Under the pieces are notes generated by a model. It had not been told where the DNA came from and did not search any database. It was given only the letters and a program-made list of their open reading frames with translations. Positions 1 through 7,855 of a stretch of 18,761 nucleotides of DNA are shown one piece after another. How positions within the stretch are numbered: the first letter of the stretch is position 1; every line of letters starts with the position of its first letter. This DNA comes from Brumimicrobium sp033722555 (GTDB taxonomy: Bacteria > Bacteroidota > Bacteroidia > Flavobacteriales_D > Crocinitomicaceae): contig JAWVYS010000052.1 in the NCBI GenBank assembly GCA_033722555.1, positions 1 through 18,761 of the forward strand, in the 5' to 3' direction. The position numbers and the translations under genes were made by a program.

Positions 1-338
1 ACGTTAACGGTCATTAACTTATCGAATATGTCAGGATTTGATTCTTCAAGCGTTCCTCGTGCAGTAACTGCCGCATTATTAATGAGCAAATCTATTCCTC
101 CGAATTTGTCGACGGCTGTTTGGCACAACTGCACACAACATTCATAATCGGAAACATCACCGGTAAATCCGGCTACGGGTAAGTTATTCTCTTCAAATTC
201 ACGAACAACCTTTTGTACTTTTTCTTCCGTCCTTGAATTAATCACCAGGTTCGCTCCAAGACCTCCAAGTTTACGGGCCAAAGCCAGCCCAATTCCCTGC
301 GTCGAACCGGTAACTATGATGGTCTTTCCTTCAAACAT
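1..338 (-). CDS. Short-chain dehydrogenase/reductase (SDR), N-terminal part, cut by window edge
   Basis: The frame opens at an ATG at 336-338 and runs off the left edge after 112 complete codons. The visible part is a classical SDR Rossmann fold. A glycine-rich cofactor motif, TGSTQGIG, lies at residues 10-17, an acidic GDV at 60-62, and NNAA at 87-90. The TVNV segment at 110-113 carries the structural/catalytic Asn of the SDR tetrad. The active-site Ser-Tyr-Lys residues would lie outside the window. The family reduces or oxidises alcohols and ketones with NAD(P)H; the substrate cannot be read from this half. The start is secure because the dinucleotide motif sits at the usual distance from it. 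The gene begins only about 18 bases after the T-tract of the terminator that closes the upstream cox operon, so its own promoter is not obvious. Confidence 0.9.
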   Translation of the reverse strand, partial: MFEGKTIIVTGSTQGIGLALARKLGGLGANLVINSRTEEKVQKVVREFEENNLPVAGFTGDVSDYECCVQLCQTAVDKFGGIDLLINNAAVTARGTLEESNPDIFDKLMTVN

Positions 339-355
339 GCGTTGCCAGTATAAAA

Positions 356-384
356 TAAAAAAGCCCCAACACAAGCGGGGCTTT
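356..384 (-). terminator. Intrinsic terminator of the act-cox operon
   Basis: Read on the minus strand, a 7-bp perfect stem (AAGCCCC at 377-383 end pairing with GGGGCTT at 361-367 end) closes a 9-base loop (368-376) and is followed by a run of six T. It starts about 20 bases after the coxA stop codon, the expected place for the end of the respiratory operon. Confidence 0.85.
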
Positions 385-402
385 CAAGAAGTTTAAATAA
401 TA

Positions 403-2199
403 CTAATGTTCTTCCTCTCCTTCCTTCAGGGGAACAATCTGAGGAACAAAATCCTCTTCCATTCCGGGCTTAGAGTAATCATATGGCCAACGGTGTACTG
501 TTGGAAGATCACCCGGCCAGTTTCCGTGAATGTGCTCCACAGGTGTTGTCCACTCCAGCGTATTCGAGTTCCATGGATTCTGAGGCGATTTTTGGCCTCT
601 GAAAACACTATAAAAGAAATTGAAGAAGAATAATCCTTGTCCCAAACCTCCGACTATCGCGAAAATTGAAATTATAACGTTCAGATCCAGCATCATGTCG
701 AAAGAACTTTGATTGAACAATTCATATACTGAATAATCATAATAACGACGAGGGGCACCACCTAGCCCAACAAAGTGCATCGGTAAAAACACTCCATATC
801 CACAGATTATCGTGATCCAGAAATGCGCATATCCAAGGCGATTATTCATCATCTTACCGTACATTTTAGGGAACCAGTGGTAAACACCGGCAAACATACC
901 GAAAATGGCAGAAAGTCCCATTACTACGTGGAAGTGGGCAACTACAAAGTAAGTATCGTGAACGGATATATCCAAAGCAGAATCCGCGAGGATAATTCCT
1001 GTCACACCACCTGTAATAAACGTTGATACAAGTCCAATAGCAAACAACATGGCCGGTGTATAAACGATTGATCCTCTCCAAAGCGTGGTAATATAGTTGA
1101 ATACCTTAACAGCCGAAGGAATAGCAATCAGTAATGTGGTAAATACGAAAACACTACCAAGGAAAGGGTTCATTCCTGTTACGAACATATGGTGACCCCA
1201 TACGATGAAGGAAAGGAATCCGATCGCAAGGATAGAACCAATCATCGCTCTGTAACCAAAAATCGGTTTTCTGGCGTTCGTTGAAATGATTTCAGAAGAA
1301 AGACCCAGTGCAGGTAAAAGTACAATATATACCTCGGGGTGACCAAGGAACCAAAACAAGTGCTGGTAAAGAATTGGTGATCCCCCTACGTTGTCGAGCA
1401 TTTCGCCCCCTACGATAATATCACTTAAATAAAATGACGTTCCCATGGTTCTATCCATCAATAGCAGAAGTGCTGCAGAAAGAAGAACAGGGAAAGAAAG
1501 AACCCCAAGAATCGCTGTTACTAAAATTGCCCAAATGGTAAGAGGCATACGCGTCATAGTCATTCCTTTCGTACGAAGGTTGATAACCGTAACAATGTAG
1601 TTAAGACCACCGATCAACGACGAAGCGATGAAAAGGGTCATGGAAACCAGCCAGAGCGTCATTCCTAATCCGGAACCCGACACAGCCTGAGGCAGTGCCG
1701 ACAGAGGTGGGTATATCGTCCATCCTGCCATTGCAGGTCCTGTTTCAACGAATAAAGAAACGAGCATTATTATAGAAGAAACTGCAAAAAGCCAGTATGA
1801 AAGCATATTTAACATACCTGATGCCATATCACGCGCACCAAGCTGCAATGGAATTAGCAGGTTTGCGAAGGTACCGGATAAACCACCGGTTAGTACAAAG
1901 AATACCATGATGGTACCGTGAATGGTTACGATACCTAAGTACATGTCCTGATTCAATATTCCTTCAGGAGCCCATCTTTCACCAAGGAATGTGGTAAGGA
2001 AATCGGAAGACTCCCCGGGCCACGCTAACTGAAGTCTGAAAAATATGGACAACATCATTGCAACGATTCCCATGAAAATCGCTGTGAGCAGGAACTGCTT
2101 TGAAATCATTTTATGATCATGGCTGAAGATATACTTAGATACAAAGCTCTCTTCGTGATGATCGTGTCCTTGATGTGCCCCTTGAGCTAAAGCTGCCAT
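403..2199 (-). CDS. coxA: Cytochrome c oxidase subunit I (heme-copper oxygen reductase, type A1)
   Basis: Catalytic subunit of the terminal oxidase: reduces O2 to water in the inner membrane and pumps protons. The 598-residue protein has about twelve membrane helices. The metal ligands are visible: H94 and H424 for low-spin heme a, H422 for heme a3, and H287, H336 and H337 for CuB. Y291 in the HPEVY motif is positioned for the His-Tyr crosslink. E289 in that motif marks the A1 type, and N113, D124 and N131 match the D-channel entrance. H414 and D415 match the subunit I ligands of the non-redox Mg site. The N-terminus is His-rich (H9, H12, H14, H15). It is the last gene of the operon, 29 bases after coxB, with a terminator just downstream. 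No subunit III domain is fused to its C-terminus. Confidence 0.98.
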   Translation of the reverse strand: MAALAQGAHQGHDHHEESFVSKYIFSHDHKMISKQFLLTAIFMGIVAMMLSIFFRLQLAWPGESSDFLTTFLGERWAPEGILNQDMYLGIVTIHGTIMVFFVLTGGLSGTFANLLIPLQLGARDMASGMLNMLSYWLFAVSSIIMLVSLFVETGPAMAGWTIYPPLSALPQAVSGSGLGMTLWLVSMTLFIASSLIGGLNYIVTVINLRTKGMTMTRMPLTIWAILVTAILGVLSFPVLLSAALLLLMDRTMGTSFYLSDIIVGGEMLDNVGGSPILYQHLFWFLGHPEVYIVLLPALGLSSEIISTNARKPIFGYRAMIGSILAIGFLSFIVWGHHMFVTGMNPFLGSVFVFTTLLIAIPSAVKVFNYITTLWRGSIVYTPAMLFAIGLVSTFITGGVTGIILADSALDISVHDTYFVVAHFHVVMGLSAIFGMFAGVYHWFPKMYGKMMNNRLGYAHFWITIICGYGVFLPMHFVGLGGAPRRYYDYSVYELFNQSSFDMMLDLNVIISIFAIVGGLGQGLFFFNFFYSVFRGQKSPQNPWNSNTLEWTTPVEHIHGNWPGDLPTVHRWPYDYSKPGMEEDFVPQIVPLKEGEEEH

Positions 2200-2228
2200 T
2201 TCTTATCTGTTTAATGTTTAATCAAAAA

Positions 2229-3494
2229 TTATTTCTTTGCTACACTTGCTGCAATACTTCTGTATCTTTCCAAAAGTTCTGCTTCTTTCTCTGCACGCTC
2301 GCTTTCACTAAAATTAAGCCATGGAGAACCGTCGTAAGTAGTTTTTGTTTTCTGCCAGGCGAGATACTCTTCAGGGCCTAAAACCCGAACAGCCATTTTC
2401 ATTTTATAATGCGATCCTCCGCAGATTTTATTACACATTAGGATGTACTCAAAGTTATCATCCTTCATCAGGGTTTTCATTTCCTGCGAAGTATAAATGG
2501 GTTGTAGCTTGAAATAAGTAGTCATTCCAGGAACAGTATTCATCTGTGCGCGGAAGTGCGGAAAATAGGCGCTGTGTATAACATCCTTGGATCTGAAAGA
2601 GAAGTTGTATTGCTGTCCTTTTAAAAGAACAAGACTATCTCCAACAATAACATCGTCGTTCACAAGCTGATCAAGCGAATCATTATAAGTTATGGACATT
2701 GCCTCAAGCAAACGAGCCATTCTCTCCTTTCTATCCAGTTCTTCTCTCAGTTCATCACGCTCAGAACGTGCCATCACCAGCTTTGGATCGTTCAGCTTCT
2801 CCTCGAGTAACTGAATACCTTCCTGACCAGGACTACCAACCCTCATTCCTTCGAGAGCGGCTTCAATATTTTCCTTGGTCATCAAACCATACTGATTTTC
2901 AGCGGTTGTAAGTTTATAGTCGAATTTACCTAGTTGGTTGTTTTGACCTGAGTAGCGAGCTGTCCAGCCAAACTGGTAACTAAATATCTCAATATTCTCT
3001 GATTCAGGAGAAGCTTTGGTCGTAATGTCGTTCCAGGTTCTAAGTCCCAAAATGATTATAACTGCCAGCACAGCAGCGGGAATCACCGTCCAAATCATTT
3101 CCAGTTTATTGTTGTGCGGATAGTAAAAAGCTTTTACGCCCGGTCTCTTCACATATTTCCATGCGAACATGAAAAGCAGTGTATTGGTAAGAAAGAAAAC
3201 GACAGTAATGATAACCAGGTTAAGGTTCATTAACCAGTCGATGCCTTCTCCGTGAACGGTTGCAGGCGGTCCCATTTCCATATAGCCGTACTTCACAATG
3301 AGCCAGATAAATCCGACATAGAGGAAGATCATAAATGCCAACATCATATTAGCATTAAAGATGTTATCCCGATGAGGAATATCCTCTTCTTTTCTTTTAG
3401 CGTGTTTCGCCGTAAGCTCATTCACTCGCACTAATTGTGCAATCGCAAGCACTGCTAAAATGATAACCAGCAAAATTATTAACTTACTACCCAT
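2229..3494 (-). CDS. coxB: Cytochrome c oxidase subunit II, CuA type, with coiled-coil insertion
   Basis: Takes electrons from cytochrome c domains through the binuclear CuA centre and passes them to heme a of CoxA. The 421-residue protein has four hydrophobic segments (about 4-22, 48-68, 88-113, 132-152); the last two match the usual pair of subunit II helices, so two are added in front. The periplasmic cupredoxin domain carries the CuA ligands H307, C354, C358, H362 and M365. K356 stands where many subunits II have Glu, the residue that lends a backbone carbonyl to CuA and a side chain to the Mg site. A charged, helical stretch at about 206-268, probably coiled coil, interrupts the domain. 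There is no C-terminal cytochrome c fusion, unlike many caa3 enzymes, so electrons must come from the heme domains of ActA or ActE or a soluble carrier. Confidence 0.96.
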   Translation of the reverse strand: MGSKLIILLVIILAVLAIAQLVRVNELTAKHAKRKEEDIPHRDNIFNANMMLAFMIFLYVGFIWLIVKYGYMEMGPPATVHGEGIDWLMNLNLVIITVVFFLTNTLLFMFAWKYVKRPGVKAFYYPHNNKLEMIWTVIPAAVLAVIIILGLRTWNDITTKASPESENIEIFSYQFGWTARYSGQNNQLGKFDYKLTTAENQYGLMTKENIEAALEGMRVGSPGQEGIQLLEEKLNDPKLVMARSERDELREELDRKERMARLLEAMSITYNDSLDQLVNDDVIVGDSLVLLKGQQYNFSFRSKDVIHSAYFPHFRAQMNTVPGMTTYFKLQPIYTSQEMKTLMKDDNFEYILMCNKICGGSHYKMKMAVRVLGPEEYLAWQKTKTTYDGSPWLNFSESERAEKEAELLERYRSIAASVAKK

Positions 3495-3528
3495 CTCTCT
3501 GTAATTAACTTATTTCTAATTTATAATA

Positions 3529-4737
3529 CTATATTTCGTGATGTAAGGATTCGTCCAGAAAAGGATCGTTTTTCGGAGTGAGGACAGCCTTACTCAGATT
3601 CACAAGAATCACCCTTACGAAAAGTCCCGCAAACAAAATTCCCATTCCGATCTCAAGGAAGCCGATATGAGCCAAAGGACCCATAGAACCACCCATAACC
3701 ATGATCCAAACATCCAGCCAGTGTCCGGCAAGGATAACTATTCCAACGAAGGTTAGAATCCCGGCGTTTCTCTTCGCATCTCTCGACATAAGTATCAGCA
3801 TTGGGAAAGCAAAGTTGATGAAGAACATTCCAAAATACAGCATCTGGAAGTTTTCAATTCTGTTCAAGAAATAAGTTGTTTCTTCAGGAATATTGGCATA
3901 CCAGATCAACATGTATTGAGAGAACCAAAGGTAAGACCACAGAAATGAAGTAGCAAAAGTCCATTTACCAAGATCATGGATATGACTTTCATTTACCTTA
4001 GGCAGATATCCGAGTTTCTTGAGATATATCACGAGCAATACCATCACTGTCATTGCGCTACACCATCCACCGGCAAAAACATACCATCCGTAAAGCGTAG
4101 AGAACCAGTGTACGTCAATAGACATCAACCAATCCCATGCACTCGTTGAGCTGAATACAGCAAAGAATACAAGGAAAAGTGCTCCTCTTTTATAGTTTTT
4201 AAAATGTAGGTTTACCGCCTCTGAAGGATTTTCGTCCTGCATCAAAGAACGTTTTCTGAATCCTGTCCAGAACAGATAATAAACAGCAAGGTAAACAACT
4301 GTTCGTATCCAGAAAAAAGTAAGGTTTAAGTAAGCACCTTTACCGGCCGCCAATTCATCGTAATGCGCGCCTCCTTTCTTCATAACCTCAGGATCCATCC
4401 ACTGATAAACATGGCCTCCGTGCGTAAAAGAAAGTGTAAGTAAAGCTATAACCAGGAATGCGATACCGTAAGGGAGATACCCCGCCACCGATTCGATAAC
4501 ACGCTTCACCGCAACAAACCAAGCGGTTTCAGTTGCGTACTGGAGAGCCAAAAAGAACAAGGCACTTAAACCTATAGCAAAGAAAAAGAAACTGTTTGCC
4601 AAAAGATTCGCCATGAACTGCTGACCGACGTGGCCGTGGCCCCAGGCCATCATTATCCCGATTGCTGTAAACACGACTCCTACCACCATCAAAAGTGTAG
4701 TCCACGTTTTAGCCTTTTTAGAAACTTGAAATTCCAT
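3529..4737 (-). CDS. actF: Alternative Complex III subunit ActF (quinol:cytochrome c oxidoreductase, membrane subunit)
   Basis: Integral membrane subunit of Alternative Complex III, distantly related to the NrfD-like subunit ActC. The 402-residue protein has about ten hydrophobic helices. A family-typical segment at about 197-224 begins SSTSAWDWLMS and contains a conserved W-x-W and Asp, next to an H210-W211 pair. H339, D342 and W344 sit in a later helix and are the sort of polar residues proposed for proton transfer. It lies in the standard act order between actE (27-base gap) and coxB (34-base gap), which supports the assignment as strongly as the motif does. In known complexes ActF pairs with ActC in the membrane; a pumping or quinone role is an inference from the family. 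Confidence 0.93.
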   Translation of the reverse strand: MEFQVSKKAKTWTTLLMVVGVVFTAIGIMMAWGHGHVGQQFMANLLANSFFFFAIGLSALFFLALQYATETAWFVAVKRVIESVAGYLPYGIAFLVIALLTLSFTHGGHVYQWMDPEVMKKGGAHYDELAAGKGAYLNLTFFWIRTVVYLAVYYLFWTGFRKRSLMQDENPSEAVNLHFKNYKRGALFLVFFAVFSSTSAWDWLMSIDVHWFSTLYGWYVFAGGWCSAMTVMVLLVIYLKKLGYLPKVNESHIHDLGKWTFATSFLWSYLWFSQYMLIWYANIPEETTYFLNRIENFQMLYFGMFFINFAFPMLILMSRDAKRNAGILTFVGIVILAGHWLDVWIMVMGGSMGPLAHIGFLEIGMGILFAGLFVRVILVNLSKAVLTPKNDPFLDESLHHEI

Positions 4738-4764
4738 TATTCTCGTTTATTTTCCGTATTACAA

Positions 4765-5547
4765 TTAATTCTGTACACTTACTGTATCAGCGCTCTGAAC
4801 GTTTAATGAATCGCTCGGAGCTCCGCTCATTGCATCTCCTCCTTCGTTAAATTTTCCGTAATCCTCAAACCTGAATTTGTTTACGTAATGAACAAGTGTC
4901 CAGATTTCTTTCTTATTAAGCAGCATCGAATGAGCACCCATCGCTCCTTTACCGTAATAAATGGAGTAGAAAATCTGACCGTCGCCCAATTCTTTAAGGT
5001 TTGCATAATCAGGAACCCCTGCATATGCTCCACTTTCAACCATAGGGCCTTTACCGTCTCCTTTCTCTCCGTGACAGTGGCTACACTTCGATTCATAGAT
5101 CTGTTTTCCATCCTTGAAGATAGCCTCGCTGTTCTCTGCTGTAAGTTTAATCGGATTATTGTCCATCTTAGCCAGCTCATATTCTGTATTAACGCTGTCA
5201 CTAAGTCTCCAGCCCTCCCTTGGATACAATCCGTGGGTTTTGTCGGCAGCACTGCTTGCTTTCCGGTGATAAGGTAACATCAGTGAAACGTAGCTCGAAT
5301 CTGTTCCATAATAAGGAATGGTATAATTCGGCGGACGCATCGCAGATTGCTGAACCTTCAGGTCTTCACGAGTCTCTCTTCGAATTTCACCGTAATCAAC
5401 ATAAGGTTCAATGGCCGGTGAACGATACATATCCGGCATGTATTCCAGTCCCGGGGAATCAGGATCACTGACGCATGATGAAAGTATCACCATCCCGGTT
5501 GCAAATACAAGTGCCATTTGTCCTATTGCCTTAAAATTTTTCTTCAT
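4765..5547 (-). CDS. actE: Alternative Complex III subunit ActE, monoheme cytochrome c lipoprotein
   Basis: Membrane-anchored c-type cytochrome of Alternative Complex III. The 260-residue protein begins with a lipoprotein signal peptide ending ILSSC, so C25 would be the lipidated N-terminus. A long linker follows (about 26-140), starting with a segment SPGLEYMPDMYRS that is typical of ActE. The class I cytochrome c domain spans about 140-228. It has one CSHCH heme site (C155, C158, H159) and M203 as the likely distal ligand, in GKGAMGAHSM. The last 30 residues are low in complexity and probably disordered. It lies 6 bases from actD and is part of the same transcript. Its expected partner is the heme chain of ActA, or CuA of CoxB in the supercomplex. 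Confidence 0.95.
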   Translation of the reverse strand: MKKNFKAIGQMALVFATGMVILSSCVSDPDSPGLEYMPDMYRSPAIEPYVDYGEIRRETREDLKVQQSAMRPPNYTIPYYGTDSSYVSLMLPYHRKASSAADKTHGLYPREGWRLSDSVNTEYELAKMDNNPIKLTAENSEAIFKDGKQIYESKCSHCHGEKGDGKGPMVESGAYAGVPDYANLKELGDGQIFYSIYYGKGAMGAHSMLLNKKEIWTLVHYVNKFRFEDYGKFNEGGDAMSGAPSDSLNVQSADTVSVQN

Positions 5548-5553
5548 GGCAAA

Positions 5554-6090
5554 TTATTTAATTTCTTTTTGATCAATTTCAACAATTCCTGTCTCCTTTA
5601 ACATTGCTTCGAGCTCTGAAGCACTAAAATCATGATTGTTCGATAATCGAAGTTCCATCACGAATCTATCATCTGTTGTTCTGGGATCAGGATTTTCCGC
5701 AGGCATGCCGGGAATGGTTTTGTTTCTCAGTAAATAGGTAATCGCCATACCGTGAGCAGCACATAACACAGTGAACTCGAAGCTGATCGGCACAAAAGAA
5801 AGGAAATTCTCCAAATAGCTAAAGCTTGGTTTACCTCCGATATTCATTGGCCAGTCCTGAATCATGAAATAATTCATACCTACTGTAGCCAGCATCAAAC
5901 CGGTTAATCCATAAAGGAAAGCCATAATACCCAGTCTGGTATTTTTCACCCCGATAATAGGATCTATACCGTGTATAGGAAACGGAGAGAAAACCTCTGT
6001 AACTTTCACCCCTTTTGACACCAACTTTTTAGCACCTGCTTTCAGTACTTCGTCGTCGTCGTACATTGCATATATAACAGTATCTGCCAT
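5554..6090 (-). CDS. actD: Alternative Complex III subunit ActD (DUF3341 family)
   Basis: Accessory membrane subunit of Alternative Complex III. The 178-residue protein starts with a soluble domain (about 1-50) containing PFPIHGIDP, a run typical of the DUF3341/ActD family. Two membrane helices follow at about 53-75 and 97-121, and then a soluble tail whose segment RTTDDRFVMEL is also family-typical. It carries no cofactor motif, in line with a structural role that packs beside ActC and ActF. It is separated by only 3 bases from actC and 6 from actE, so translation of the three is probably coupled. Confidence 0.94.
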   Translation of the reverse strand: MADTVIYAMYDDDEVLKAGAKKLVSKGVKVTEVFSPFPIHGIDPIIGVKNTRLGIMAFLYGLTGLMLATVGMNYFMIQDWPMNIGGKPSFSYLENFLSFVPISFEFTVLCAAHGMAITYLLRNKTIPGMPAENPDPRTTDDRFVMELRLSNNHDFSASELEAMLKETGIVEIDQKEIK

Positions 6091-6094
6091 GCGC

Positions 6095-7837
6095 TTAATT
6101 ATTATCGTTATTATTCATTATATCTCTAGCCTGAGCCGCCCAGTCATCATTTTCTGCACGATTCGCCATGTTCTCAATCAGTTTGTCCAACATAGCATAT
6201 TCCTCTTTACCCATAGCTCCGATCTGAGCCAATGTGTAGATACCTATATTGTAAAGCTTTTCTTCCATAACAGCACCCAGTCCGGAAATCTGCTTGAGAT
6301 CATCCTTCTCGGAAGCATCTTTTCTACCTACAGATGAAAGGAGCCTGTTCTTAATTTCTTCCTTATCGTCGGCTTTGTCCATCTCTGCTGTCGCCGGCTT
6401 TTCAGGTTCTGCTTTTTTGGAAACCTTTGCTTTACCTTGCTCCTCTAAACTGTAAGCAGGGCTCGAAGCAGTTCCATTTTTGAAAGACTCTCCGGAAGAA
6501 CGTAAAATTGTTTTCACCTCGTTGAGAGCCAGTACCGGGAAGAATCGTGCGAAAAGCAAGAAGAAAACAAAGAATAAACCTATTGTTCCAATGAATACAC
6601 CTATATCGATATGTGTAGGATAGAACATGCTCCATGACGAAGGCAAGTAATCTCTGTGAACAGAAGTAACAATAATTACGAAACGTTCAAACCACATTCC
6701 TATGTTTACGACGATAGAAATTATGAACGTGAATATCAGATTTCTTCTAAGCTTTCTGAACCACATCAACTGAGGAGAAACTACGTTGCATGTCATCATC
6801 GACCAGTATGCCCACCAATAAGGACCGGTTGCTCTGTTGATGAAAGCATAAGCTTCATATTCCACACCGGAGTACCAAGAAACGAAAAGCTCTGTAAGGT
6901 ACGCAACACCTACTATCGATCCAGTTACCATTATAACTATGTTCATATATTCCACGTGCTTAACATGGATATAGGCTTCGAGTTTCATGGCTTTACGCAT
7001 CACCAGAAGAAGTGTTTGCACCATAGCAAAACCTGAGAATACCGCCCCGGCAACAAAATAGGGGGGGAAGATAGTTGTGTGCCATCCAGGAATCACCGAA
7101 GTAGCAAAGTCAAAAGATACAATCGAGTGAACCGAGAATACAAGAGGAGTTGCAACACCGGCAAGAACGAGCGAAACAAGTTCGAATCTGTTCCATTGCT
7201 TAGCGCGCCCCGACCATCCGAAAGAAAGCATTGAATACATTCTTTTTGGAATAGGTTTTTTCACACGATCACGGATTGTAGCAAAGTCCGGAATTAGTCC
7301 AATATACCAGAAAACCAAAGAAACAGATAAATAGGTTGAGATCGCGAATACGTCCCACAGAAGTGGTGAGTTAAAGTTCACCCACAAGGATCCAAACTGG
7401 TTTGGTAAAGGAAGTACCCAATAAGCAACCCAAATTCTACCCATGTGAATAAGCGGGAACAAACCTGCCATAAATACCGCAAAGATTGTCATCGCCTCGG
7501 CAGATCGGTTTATTGCCATTCTCCATTTTTGACGGAAAAGCAAAAGTACTGCAGAAATAAGTGTTCCTGCGTGACCAATACCTACCCACCAAACGAAGTT
7601 GGTAATATCCCACGCCCAACCAATGGTTTTATTCAATCCCCAGGTACCTACCCCTGTACCAATCAGATACAGGATACACCCTACACCGTATAAACCGATG
7701 ATAAGGGCTATGGTGAAAAGCACATACCACGTTCTCGGTGCTTTGTCTTCAATAGGCTTACAAACGTCTTCAGTAACCTGGTGATACGTTTTGTGTCCTA
7801 ATATCAGGGGCTCTCTAATTGCTGCTTCTTTATGCAT
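6095..7837 (-). CDS. actC: Alternative Complex III subunit ActC (NrfD-like), with C-terminal helix-hairpin-helix-like domain
   Basis: Integral quinol-oxidising subunit of Alternative Complex III, in the NrfD/PsrC family. About ten membrane helices fill residues 36-432. H89, H131, D162 and D253 are candidate polar residues of the quinol and proton sites. ActC-like features include LFPLIHMGRIWVAYWVLP (124-141) and FPPYFVAGAVFSG (257-269). The protein is 580 residues, about 100 longer than a bare NrfD-type core needs. After the last helix comes a charged, Ala/Glu/Lys-rich linker (about 450-508), then a compact domain at about 511-575. That domain matches the flap-endonuclease-like helix-hairpin-helix type: it starts DDLKQISGLG, continues with IGIYTLAQI at 531-539, and ends DDWAAQAR at 564-571. 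The fusion is in one uninterrupted frame and is not a sequencing join. The function of the added domain is unknown. Confidence 0.95.
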   Translation of the reverse strand: MHKEAAIREPLILGHKTYHQVTEDVCKPIEDKAPRTWYVLFTIALIIGLYGVGCILYLIGTGVGTWGLNKTIGWAWDITNFVWWVGIGHAGTLISAVLLLFRQKWRMAINRSAEAMTIFAVFMAGLFPLIHMGRIWVAYWVLPLPNQFGSLWVNFNSPLLWDVFAISTYLSVSLVFWYIGLIPDFATIRDRVKKPIPKRMYSMLSFGWSGRAKQWNRFELVSLVLAGVATPLVFSVHSIVSFDFATSVIPGWHTTIFPPYFVAGAVFSGFAMVQTLLLVMRKAMKLEAYIHVKHVEYMNIVIMVTGSIVGVAYLTELFVSWYSGVEYEAYAFINRATGPYWWAYWSMMTCNVVSPQLMWFRKLRRNLIFTFIISIVVNIGMWFERFVIIVTSVHRDYLPSSWSMFYPTHIDIGVFIGTIGLFFVFFLLFARFFPVLALNEVKTILRSSGESFKNGTASSPAYSLEEQGKAKVSKKAEPEKPATAEMDKADDKEEIKNRLLSSVGRKDASEKDDLKQISGLGAVMEEKLYNIGIYTLAQIGAMGKEEYAMLDKLIENMANRAENDDWAAQARDIMNNNDNN

Positions 7838-7855
7838 TACAATTCAATTTATCTA

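Noticed and set aside
4888..5277. 129-codon plus-strand open frame opposite actE
   Set aside because: It is a shadow of actE on the other strand; actE has a signal peptide, heme site and operon context, while this frame has none.
6656..7036. 126-codon plus-strand open frame opposite actC
   Set aside because: It lies wholly inside the actC membrane region on the opposite strand, has an unlikely composition and no motif.
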